In this document: positions 1-6,462 of the stretch, one piece after another | Position numbering within the stretch: position 1 is the stretch's first letter | How the letters are laid out: the number at the start of each line of letters is the position of its first letter | Source of the DNA: Betaproteobacteria bacterium | Lineage (GTDB): Bacteria > Pseudomonadota > Gammaproteobacteria > Burkholderiales > SG8-39 | Reading direction: 5' to 3' | DNA length: 9,086 nucleotides | Assembly: GCA_012274205.1 (NCBI GenBank) | Contig: JAAOZY010000186.1 | Location: 1 to 9,086 of the forward strand | The notes under the pieces: model-generated | Databases searched by the model: none | Told to the model about the DNA's origin: nothing | What the model saw: only the letters and a program-made list of their open reading frames with translations | Made by a program: the position numbers and the translations under genes

Positions 1-1
1 C

Positions 2-1039
<1,038 letters not shown>

Positions 1040-1071
1040 AGCCGGTCCGCCAGCCGCGGCGAGCCTCCCTG

Positions 1072-1084
1072 TTTCTGCAAGAAA
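1072..1084. promoter_or_regulatory. Upstream palindrome 1, candidate activator-binding site
   Basis: TTTCTGCAAGAAA is a perfect inverted repeat with 5-bp arms and a 3-base centre. It shares the pattern TTTC-N5-GAAA with the next palindrome, centre to centre 20 bp away, which is two helical turns. It lies about 128 bp upstream of the predicted start site, a usual distance for sigma-54 enhancers. Binding by the adjacent regulator is inferred. A transcription terminator is less likely, because the arms are short and no T-run follows. Confidence 0.6.
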
Positions 1085-1090
1085 AGCCAG

Positions 1091-1105
1091 GTTTCCTGCG
1101 GAAAC
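1091..1105. promoter_or_regulatory. Upstream palindrome 2, candidate activator-binding site
   Basis: GTTTCCTGCGGAAAC is a perfect inverted repeat with 6-bp arms and a 3-base centre. It is the better of the two TTTC-N5-GAAA sites and is centred about 108 bp upstream of the predicted transcription start. Two copies on the same face of the helix are what a dimer-binding, oligomerising enhancer protein usually needs. I do not recognise the motif as the known box of a named regulator. Confidence 0.62.
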
Positions 1106-1149
1106 GTCGGCCTGATTGCTGCTTCCGTCCCGGATAGCTAGCACCCTGT

Positions 1150-1162
1150 AATCAATCGCTTA
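1150..1162 (+). promoter_or_regulatory. IHF binding site
   Basis: AATCAATCGCTTA matches the IHF consensus WATCAANNNNTTR at every defined position. It lies between the enhancer palindromes and the -24/-12 promoter, about 44-56 bp upstream of the predicted start. IHF bending at this place typically brings the enhancer-bound activator to sigma-54 polymerase. The short consensus can occur by chance, but its position between the other two elements supports it. Confidence 0.65.
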
Positions 1163-1179
1163 TTTGTGCCGGAGACAGG

Positions 1180-1195
1180 CGGCACAAGACTTGCT
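1180..1195 (+). promoter_or_regulatory. Sigma-54 (-24/-12) promoter
   Basis: CGGCACAAGACTTGCT matches the sigma-54 consensus TGGCACG-N4-TTGCW. It has the invariant GG and GC, the exact spacing between them, GGCAC in the -24 box and TTGCT in the -12 box. Only the first T and the G after GGCAC differ. The predicted transcription start is about 1206, giving a leader of about 40 bases before the ATG at 1246. The regulator gene directly upstream encodes an intact GAFTGA loop, which fits. Confidence 0.85.
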
Positions 1196-1232
1196 GCTTT
1201 ACTTCGGTTGATCCAACAATAGCCCCACACAC

Positions 1233-1238
1233 AGGAGG
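1233..1238 (+). promoter_or_regulatory. Strong Shine-Dalgarno of the PanB-like gene
   Basis: AGGAGG lies 7 bases before the ATG at 1246. It fixes the start of the first gene of the operon and predicts efficient translation, unlike the weak sites before the second, third and fourth genes. Confidence 0.85.
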
Positions 1239-1245
1239 ACTTAGT

Positions 1246-2124
1246 ATGACCGAAACCGCCAAACCCGCCCCGCGCAAAAAGGTCACCATCCCGCAACTGG
1301 TGAACAAGATGAAGGCCGGTGACCCCATCGTCCAACTCGCCGTGTACGACTATGAGACCGCCATCGTCGCCGATCGCGTCGGCGTCGACATTCTGTGCGT
1401 GTCCGATACCGGCGGCATGGTGCTGTTCGGCCACGAGAGCACCGTTTCCGTGTCGTTCGAGGAAGTGATGTTCATGGCGCAGGCGGTCAAGCGCGGCTCG
1501 CAATACGGCCTGCGCATGGTCGACATGCCCTATATGAGCTTCCACCTGTCGACCCAGCAAGCGGTGGACAACGCCGCGAAATACGTCGCGCTGGGCGGCG
1601 CCGAGGTGATGAAATGCGAAGGCAACCAGCACCACGCGAAATACATGGAGGCAATCGTCAAGGCCGGCATTCCGGTGCAGGGCCACATCGGCATCACGCC
1701 GATGCGCATGCCGCAACTGGGCGGATTCGCGGCGCAGGGAAAGACCGCCGAGCGCGCCAAGGAGCTGATCGACGACGCGCTGGCGATGGTCGACGCGGGC
1801 TGCTTCTCGATCATGTGCGAAGTGACGACTTCGGAAGTATGCGAATACCTCGCCGAAACGCTGCCGGTGCCGGTGATCAGCCTCGGCGCGGGCAATCGCG
1901 CCCACGGCGTGCACATCATCGGTTCGGACCTGTTCCACCTGTACGAAAAGCACACGCCGCGCCACTCCAAGATCTACTGCGACCTGGTGCCGATTCTCGA
2001 GAAGGGGCTGTCGGACTACCGCGACGAAGTGCGCGCGCGCGTCTATCCCGGCAAGGAGCACACGGTGTTCATGAAGGAAGACGAACTCAAGCGCTTCAAG
2101 GACATGGTCGGCTGGAAGAAGTAA
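1246..2124 (+). CDS. PanB-like ketopantoate hydroxymethyltransferase family protein
   Basis: PanB enzymes transfer a hydroxymethyl group from 5,10-methylene-tetrahydrofolate to 3-methyl-2-oxobutanoate. They are cytoplasmic Mg-dependent TIM barrels of about 265 residues; this one has 292, with an N-terminal extension and a longer C-terminus. The catalytic set is recognisable against E. coli PanB: the metal aspartates in VSD (D54) and MVDMP (D93), MKCEG with K123 and E125, GHIGITP (146-152), and the general base in CEV (E192). It differs in the substrate region: the usual VGDS is VSDT, and the family's GGHIPKF-type stretch is replaced by HLYEKHTPRH. The start is fixed by AGGAGG at 1233-1238. 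It is the first gene of a sigma-54 operon with no panC or panD nearby, so a role other than pantothenate synthesis is likely. The related oxaloacetate hydrolase/isocitrate lyase-like fold is less likely because the PanB motifs are kept. The actual substrate is unknown. Confidence 0.85.
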   Translation: MTETAKPAPRKKVTIPQLVNKMKAGDPIVQLAVYDYETAIVADRVGVDILCVSDTGGMVLFGHESTVSVSFEEVMFMAQAVKRGSQYGLRMVDMPYMSFHLSTQQAVDNAAKYVALGGAEVMKCEGNQHHAKYMEAIVKAGIPVQGHIGITPMRMPQLGGFAAQGKTAERAKELIDDALAMVDAGCFSIMCEVTTSEVCEYLAETLPVPVISLGAGNRAHGVHIIGSDLFHLYEKHTPRHSKIYCDLVPILEKGLSDYRDEVRARVYPGKEHTVFMKEDELKRFKDMVGWKK

Positions 2125-2133
2125 GCGGCAAAC

Positions 2134-2598
2134 ATGGGCGAAGCCGTCAACACGCTCGCGCCCGCGTCGAGCCTCGCGGTGCTGCGCCAGGCGCGCTTCT
2201 TCGCGGGACTCGAACCGGCGCAGCTGGAGCGGGTCGCCGCGCTGGCGCGCGTGCAGCGCTTTTCGCAGGACACGCGCATCTACAGCCTTGCCGATCCGGC
2301 GGTCTACTTCTACGTGCTCGCCGACGGCATGGTGCGCTTCACCCTGGGACTGGGACGGCGCGACACCTCGGCGGGTGAGATCATCCGGCGCGGCGACGTG
2401 TTCGGCTGGGCCGCGCTGATCGCGGGTGCGCAAAAGCGCATCGCCACAGCGTTCTGCCTCACCTCCTGCGAAGTAATCGCGCTCAACGGCGACGAGTTGA
2501 TGGCGCTGATGGACAGCGACCACAGCATCGGTTATGCCGTCATGAAGCAACTCTCGGTGCTGCTCACCAGCGAACTCACCAGCTTCGCCGCCGGCTGA
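2134..2598 (+). CDS. Stand-alone cyclic-nucleotide-binding-like (Crp/Fnr sensor) domain protein
   Basis: This 154-residue protein is a single cNMP-binding beta-barrel. A helical lead ends in LRQARFFAGLEPAQLERVAAL, followed by the barrel strands, then GDVFGWAAL (87-95), KRIATAFCLTSCEVIAL (101-117), and a C-terminal helix. It ends where Crp family members would begin their helix-turn-helix, so it cannot bind DNA in the usual way. In the phosphate-binding cassette the usual GE(L/I)A is GWAAL, so the glutamate that contacts the ribose is tryptophan (W92), while the arginine (R102) remains. It may therefore bind another ligand or none. It starts 9 bases after the PanB-like gene with only a weak ribosome site. 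It reads in the same frame as the downstream permease, separated by a single TGA. A regulatory partner for that permease or for the enzymes is plausible but inferred. Confidence 0.8.
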   Translation: MGEAVNTLAPASSLAVLRQARFFAGLEPAQLERVAALARVQRFSQDTRIYSLADPAVYFYVLADGMVRFTLGLGRRDTSAGEIIRRGDVFGWAALIAGAQKRIATAFCLTSCEVIALNGDELMALMDSDHSIGYAVMKQLSVLLTSELTSFAAG

Positions 2599-2600
2599 GG
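2597..2600 (+). promoter_or_regulatory. Shine-Dalgarno for a non-canonical start
   Basis: GAGG overlaps the TGA stop of the previous gene and lies 7 bases before CTG at 2608 (10 before ATT at 2611). There is no ATG, GTG or TTG in frame until 2668, so this weak site is the only support for an upstream start of the permease. Confidence 0.35.
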
Positions 2601-2607
2601 CCAACAA

Positions 2608-3354
2608 CTGATTGCCGCTATCACACTTGCCGCGATTGCCCTCGTAGTCGGATTCTTCATCGGCGCCGTGGGCGTGGGCGGCATCCTCATGGTCGCCGCG
2701 CTGGCGCTGCTCGGCAGCAGGGGGATCCACCAGGCGACGGCCACGGCGCTGTTCTCGTTCATCTTCACCGGGGTCCTGGGCACCTGGCTGTTCCAGCTGC
2801 GCGGTTCCATCGACTGGAAGATGACCGTGCCCGTCTGCGCCGGAGCGGTGCTATTCAGCTATCTGGGCGCGATGGTCAATTCCAGGGTCGATGCGCACGC
2901 GCTCGCGCTGATCATCGCCGCAATCATCATATTCGCCGGTGCGTACGTGCTGCTGCCCAAACGGGCGGGAGCGCAGCAGCTCGACGGCAAGTCCGCGGCG
3001 CAGCAGCTTCTGCTGCTTGGCGTCGGCGCGGTCTCCGGTTTCGGCTCGGGTCTGTCGGGCGCCGGCGGCCCGCTGTTCTCGGTGCCGATCATGCTGGTGC
3101 TCGGCTTCGCTCCCCTGCCCGCGATCGGCGTGAGCCAGATGCTGCAGATCATCTCCGCCGTTTCCGGCACCATCGGCAACCTGCAGTACGGCTCGATCGA
3201 TTTCCTCACCGCGGCCTGGATCACCGTGCTCGAGCTGGCCGGCGTGGCAGCCGGCACGCGCGCGGCGCATGCCGTCAGCGTGATCGTGCTGCGGCGCGCT
3301 GCAGCCGGCCTGTGCATCGCGGTCGGGATATTCATGCTCGTACGCTCGCTATAA
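2608..3354 (+). CDS. TauE/SafE family membrane permease (probable non-canonical start)
   Basis: This is an integral membrane protein of the TauE/SafE family (Pfam DUF81 type), whose members are linked to export of sulfite, sulfoacetate or other small anions. It has two homologous halves, each opening with a glycine-rich helix: FFIGAVGVGG near the start and GFGSGLSGAGGPLFSVP in the middle (about residues 143-160). Several further hydrophobic helices follow, including an alanine/isoleucine-rich one ending in AYVLLPK. The first usual start codon is GTG at 2668, but that would remove the front of helix 1 (IAAITLAAIALVVGF). The in-frame sequence continues upstream without ATG, GTG or TTG to the TGA at 2596. 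CTG 2608 (248 residues) or ATT 2611 is therefore the likelier start; 240-260 residues is normal for the family. The substrate is unknown; an anion product of the pathway is a reasonable guess. Confidence 0.8.
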   Translation: MIAAITLAAIALVVGFFIGAVGVGGILMVAALALLGSRGIHQATATALFSFIFTGVLGTWLFQLRGSIDWKMTVPVCAGAVLFSYLGAMVNSRVDAHALALIIAAIIIFAGAYVLLPKRAGAQQLDGKSAAQQLLLLGVGAVSGFGSGLSGAGGPLFSVPIMLVLGFAPLPAIGVSQMLQIISAVSGTIGNLQYGSIDFLTAAWITVLELAGVAAGTRAAHAVSVIVLRRAAAGLCIAVGIFMLVRSL

Positions 3355-3361
3355 TGCGGGC

Positions 3362-4414
3362 ATGCTGGATGCCTATTTTTCCGACCGCCGCGTAGAGCAG
3401 CTGAAAGTCGACGGCAGCGCCACAGTGCCGCTGCGGTTTTCCGATGCGCGCACCGAGCACCGTGCGACGCGTTCATCTGCAGGGCTGTTCGATTTTTCCT
3501 TCATGAGCCTGTTCGAGGTCAGCGGCCCGCAGGCGCGCGCCTACCTCGAGCGCGTGCAGACGCGCAGGCTCTCGCAGCTGGCGCCTGGACGACTGTTCTA
3601 TACCCTGCTGCTGCGCGAGGACGGCAGCGTGTTCAACGACGCCACCCTCTGGTGCCTGGCGCCGGAACGCTACTGGCTGTTCACCGGCCGGCGCAGCGAT
3701 CACGCCTGGCTGGAGCAGTGGCGGCAGGCCGGAGAACCGCAGCTGGCAAACCTCTCCGGCCAATATGCCATTCTGGCGCTGCAAGGCCCGCGCAGTTTCG
3801 ACGTGCTGCGGCGCGCGCGCGCCGCAGCGCTGGACGGGCTGCGCTATTTCGCTTTCTCCGACGCGAATCTGGCAGGCGCATCGGCCCGCATCGGGCGGCT
3901 CGGCTACAGCGGCGAGCTCGGCTGCGAGATTCTCCTGCCCGCGGCCGCGGGCGTGCGCGCATGGAACGGGCTGCTCGAAGTGGGTGCGGCGGAGGGCTTG
4001 CGTGAATGCGGATTCGAGGCGGCGAACAGCTTGCGCGTCGAGTCGGGCTACATCCTGTTCACCAACGAACTCGCCGCCGGCGCCGATCCGTTCGAACTCG
4101 GGCTGGCTCGCCTGGTGACGAGCGGCGCATGCATTGGCGCCGCAGCGCTTCGCGCCAGGCGCTGGCGCGGGACGCTGCGCCGGCTGGTCGGCCTCGTGCC
4201 CACAGGTTCGCGGCGCGCATCCGGCGATCTGCCCGCGGCGCAGCTCACCAGCGAAGCGTATTCACCGGTTTCGGGCCGCCTGCTGGGCATGGGTTTCGCA
4301 CCTGCAGCGGATGCCGGTCCGGGCAACCTGCTGCGCCTGGCGGACGGCAGGCTCGCGCGCAGCGCGCGCCTGCCCTATTACGATCCGCTCCGCCTGTTGC
4401 CGCGTTGCCTGTAG
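3362..4414 (+). CDS. GcvT-like folate-dependent aminomethyltransferase/demethylase
   Basis: Members of the GcvT family bind tetrahydrofolate and accept a one-carbon unit. GcvT takes the aminomethyl group of lipoyl-H protein, while relatives demethylate glycine derivatives, DMSP (DmdA) or methoxy-aromatics (LigM, dicamba Dmt). The protein has 350 residues, near the 364 of E. coli GcvT. Recognisable stretches are AGLFDFSFM (40-48, usually DxSHM, so the histidine is phenylalanine), the ND motif (92-93) keeping the conserved aspartate, ALQGP (139-143), GYSGELGCEI (181-190), LRVESGY (224-230, with the folate-region glutamate), and the C-terminal barrel SPVSGRLLGMGFA (301-313). No gcvH or gcvP is adjacent, so glycine cleavage is unlikely to be its job. 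It starts 7 bases after the permease gene. THF-dependent demethylation or deaminomethylation of an imported compound is the best inference; the substrate is not determined. Confidence 0.85.
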   Translation: MLDAYFSDRRVEQLKVDGSATVPLRFSDARTEHRATRSSAGLFDFSFMSLFEVSGPQARAYLERVQTRRLSQLAPGRLFYTLLLREDGSVFNDATLWCLAPERYWLFTGRRSDHAWLEQWRQAGEPQLANLSGQYAILALQGPRSFDVLRRARAAALDGLRYFAFSDANLAGASARIGRLGYSGELGCEILLPAAAGVRAWNGLLEVGAAEGLRECGFEAANSLRVESGYILFTNELAAGADPFELGLARLVTSGACIGAAALRARRWRGTLRRLVGLVPTGSRRASGDLPAAQLTSEAYSPVSGRLLGMGFAPAADAGPGNLLRLADGRLARSARLPYYDPLRLLPRCL

Positions 4415-4482
4415 CCCCCACCGCAGACGGCTTTCCGGCGCCGCTGCACGCGGCCGCTCAGTCGACGGCAGCGGGCCGGGCG

Positions 4483-5352
4483 CTAAACGCTTATTCCCTG
4501 CTTCCCGGCCCATTGCTCGGCCGCCTGGATGGTGTTGCACAAAAGCATGGTAACGGTCATCGGGCCCACGCCCCCCGGCACCGGGGTGATATAGGACGCC
4601 TTTTCCTTGACCGATTCGAAATCGACATCGCCGACGAGGCGTCCGTCCGGCAGACGATTGATGCCGACATCGATGACCACCGCGCCTCTGCGCACCATCG
4701 GCGCCGTGATCAGATTTGGCTTGCCTGCGGCGACCACGAGGATATCAGCGAGGATGTTGGACTGTGCCAGGTCGCGCGTCTTGACGTAGCATATCGCCAC
4801 GGTGGCTTCCTTCTGCATCAGCATCAGCGCCATCGGTTTGCCCACGATATTGCTCATTCCCACCACCACCACGTTCTGCTCGGTGATGGGAATATTGCTG
4901 TACTCGAGCATGCACACTACGCCGTAGGGGGTGCACGGCGGGAACACCGTCCCTCCGGTAACGAGGCCGCCGACGTTATACAGGCTGAAGCCGTCGACGT
5001 CCTTTGCCAGCGAAATGTGCTCGATCACCGTGTGCACGTTGATCTGCGGCGGCAGCGGCAGCTGCACCAGGATGCCATGGACGCGGGGATCCGTGTTCAG
5101 TTTGTCGATGAGCGCGAGCACCTCGGCCTGCGGCGTATCGACGGGGAGCAGATGCGCGTCCGAGTGGATGCCGACGTCCGCGCAGGCCTTGATCTTGTTG
5201 CGCACGTAGAGCTGCGATGCCGGATTGGTTCCGACCATGATTACCGCCAGCCGCGGGGTGATGCCGGCCGCCTTCAGCTTGTCGGCGCGAATTTTCCAGT
5301 CTGCGCGCACCAGACTCGCAATATGCTTGCCGTCGATGATCTTGGCGGTCAT
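4483..5352 (-). CDS. folD: FolD, methylene-THF dehydrogenase / methenyl-THF cyclohydrolase
   Basis: FolD oxidises 5,10-methylene-THF with NAD(P)+ to 5,10-methenyl-THF and hydrolyses that to 10-formyl-THF in the cytoplasm. The protein is full length (289 residues; E. coli 288). It has the catalytic tyrosine and lysine in YVRNK (Y49, K53), QLPLP (97-101), KDVDGF (117-122), PCTP (139-142), the nucleotide-binding loop VVGMSNIVGKP (163-173), and TPVPGGVGPMT (256-266). Two places differ from common forms: M166 in the loop, where E. coli has Ala and many FolDs Arg, and CYVKT (188-192), where CHS(K/R)T or THRFT is usual. It is the last gene of the ABC transporter transcription unit, 39 bases after the small membrane protein. 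It converges on the GcvT-like gene, whose product could feed it. A cofactor shift is possible but not provable here. Confidence 0.95.
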   Translation of the reverse strand: MTAKIIDGKHIASLVRADWKIRADKLKAAGITPRLAVIMVGTNPASQLYVRNKIKACADVGIHSDAHLLPVDTPQAEVLALIDKLNTDPRVHGILVQLPLPPQINVHTVIEHISLAKDVDGFSLYNVGGLVTGGTVFPPCTPYGVVCMLEYSNIPITEQNVVVVGMSNIVGKPMALMLMQKEATVAICYVKTRDLAQSNILADILVVAAGKPNLITAPMVRRGAVVIDVGINRLPDGRLVGDVDFESVKEKASYITPVPGGVGPMTVTMLLCNTIQAAEQWAGKQGISV

Positions 5353-5391
5353 TTCAGCGGTTCTTTAAGGGTCGGCGGAACGTCGCAGCGT

Positions 5392-5586
5392 TCATGCGTT
5401 CACGCGTAAGCCGGCGACAATGAAAAGCAGCATGCTGGCGCCCATCAGGAGATACGAGGTCATATTCAAGCGCCAGACAAGCTTCGCTCGCCCCGGTTTG
5501 TTCTTCAGCAGCATCGCTGCGAGCGAGAACACGCCGCCAGCGACGGCAATGCCGATGACCGTCGGGCGCGCGATGAGCCATTCCAT
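5392..5586 (-). CDS. Small two-helix membrane protein of unknown function
   Basis: I do not recognise this 64-residue protein. It has two hydrophobic segments, about residues 9-28 (TVIGIAVAGGVFSLAAMLL) and 43-60 (TSYLLMGASMLLFIVAGL). A basic loop (KNKPGRAKLVWR) joins them, so a helical hairpin with the loop in the cytoplasm is likely. Its ATG overlaps the TGA of the ATPase gene (TGATG), which indicates translational coupling and argues that it is real. Position between an ABC transporter and folD suggests an accessory membrane subunit or small regulator of the transporter, but this is inference. Confidence 0.65.
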   Translation of the reverse strand: MEWLIARPTVIGIAVAGGVFSLAAMLLKNKPGRAKLVWRLNMTSYLLMGASMLLFIVAGLRVNA

Positions 5587-6458
5587 CAGGATTTCGCAGT
5601 GCGCCTGGTATAGGCTTCGACGAAATCGGCGGCTGCCTTGCTGCCGCGCGAAAACGACTTCATCGCTTCCTCATGCAGGATGGAAAGCGCCTCCATCTTG
5701 ATCTGGTTGGCGCGGTCGCTGACCACGATGTCGGCGAGCTTGCGCGGCCGCGGCACGTCTACCTCCAGCACGGCGCGCACCTGCGTCGGGATGTTCGACA
5801 TGATCAGCATCCGGTCAGCGAGAAACACGGCTTCGTCGATGTCAGTGGTGACGAAAAAATTGGTGCGGCCGGATTCCTCGAACAGCCCGGAGTAGTATTC
5901 CCACATCAGTTCCTTCGTCATCGCATCCAGGCCGCGGAACGGCTCGTCGAGGATCATGACCTCCGGATTGTTGATCATCGCGCGCGCCAGCTCCGCCCGG
6001 CGCTGCATGCCGCCGGAAAGCTGGGTGGGATACTTCTTGCGGAAATCCTGCAGGCCCACCTTGTTCAGCAGGAATTCGGCGAACTCGAGCACCTGCGCCG
6101 TGACTTCGCCGCGCGCGCGCGGCCCGTAGAGAATGTTGTCGTAAGTCGTCATCCAGGGAAACAGCGCCGATTCCTGGAACAGCACCAGCCGGTCGCGGCT
6201 CGGCCCGGAGACAGACTCGCCGTCGAGCTTGATCGTCCCGGTGGACGGCGCCTCGAAGCCGGCAAGCAACCGGATCAGGGTGCTCTTGCCGCAGCCTGAA
6301 GGGCCGATCATCACCGTGAGTTTGCCGCGCTCGATGCTGAAACTGCACTCGCGCACCACCTCCTTCTGAAAGCCGGTCGCGCCGTAGCTCTTGCTGACGC
6401 CGCTGACGGTGATCTCGCCGGCGGAAACCACTGGACGCGGTGTGCCCAAATCGCTCAT
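5586..6458 (-). CDS. ABC transporter ATP-binding protein, NitT/TauT type (ATPase 1), switch His missing
   Basis: This is the nucleotide-binding subunit of an importer related to those for nitrate, taurine, alkanesulfonates and thiamine precursors. In 290 residues it has Walker A GPSGCGKST (52-60), the Q-loop at Q95, a canonical signature LSGGM (147-151), and Walker B VMILDEP (167-173) with the catalytic E172. The switch region reads FFVTTDIDEA, so the usual histidine of VTHD is threonine (T205). The codon is ACT, so this is not a near-silent ambiguity. Loss of this histidine normally weakens hydrolysis at that site. The gene starts 4 bases after the permease stop with GAGG upstream and is translationally coupled to the small membrane protein. 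Its C-terminal helix region (LHEEAMKSF) resembles that of ATPase 2 (VHEEALKAF). It probably forms a heterodimer with ATPase 2. Confidence 0.93.
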   Translation of the reverse strand: MSDLGTPRPVVSAGEITVSGVSKSYGATGFQKEVVRECSFSIERGKLTVMIGPSGCGKSTLIRLLAGFEAPSTGTIKLDGESVSGPSRDRLVLFQESALFPWMTTYDNILYGPRARGEVTAQVLEFAEFLLNKVGLQDFRKKYPTQLSGGMQRRAELARAMINNPEVMILDEPFRGLDAMTKELMWEYYSGLFEESGRTNFFVTTDIDEAVFLADRMLIMSNIPTQVRAVLEVDVPRPRKLADIVVSDRANQIKMEALSILHEEAMKSFSRGSKAAADFVEAYTRRTAKS

Positions 6459-6462
6459 TGAT

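Noticed and set aside
1091..1105. The second palindrome as a terminator of the regulator gene
   Set aside because: It has short arms, no T-run, and a matching second palindrome at enhancer distance from a sigma-54 promoter, so an activator site explains it better.
1164..1180. Divergent sigma-54 promoter on the minus strand from the mirrored GGCAC
   Set aside because: No TTGC-type -12 box lies at the required spacing on that strand.
1138..2730. Long minus-strand open frame of 530 codons across the first three genes of the plus-strand operon
   Set aside because: It has low-complexity His/Arg/Asp-rich composition typical of an antisense frame in GC-rich DNA, covers three well-supported genes, and shows no family motif.
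3350..3355. Perfect TATAAT before the GcvT-like gene as a possible internal sigma-70 promoter
   Set aside because: No -35 box is found 16-18 bp upstream, and the hexamer overlaps the end of the permease gene, only 7 bases before the next start.
3362..4414. Genuine glycine cleavage T protein
   Set aside because: No gcvH or gcvP is nearby and the DxSHM motif is altered, so a broader GcvT-family function is the safer call.
4440..4454. Hairpin GCCGC-TGCAC-GCGGC between the convergent operons as a terminator
   Set aside because: The stem has only five base pairs and no T-run follows on either strand; such stems are common in GC-rich sequence.
4006..5409. Long plus-strand open frame of 467 codons opposite folD
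   Set aside because: It runs antisense to folD, whose motifs are unmistakable, and its translation is His/Arg-rich without recognisable domains.
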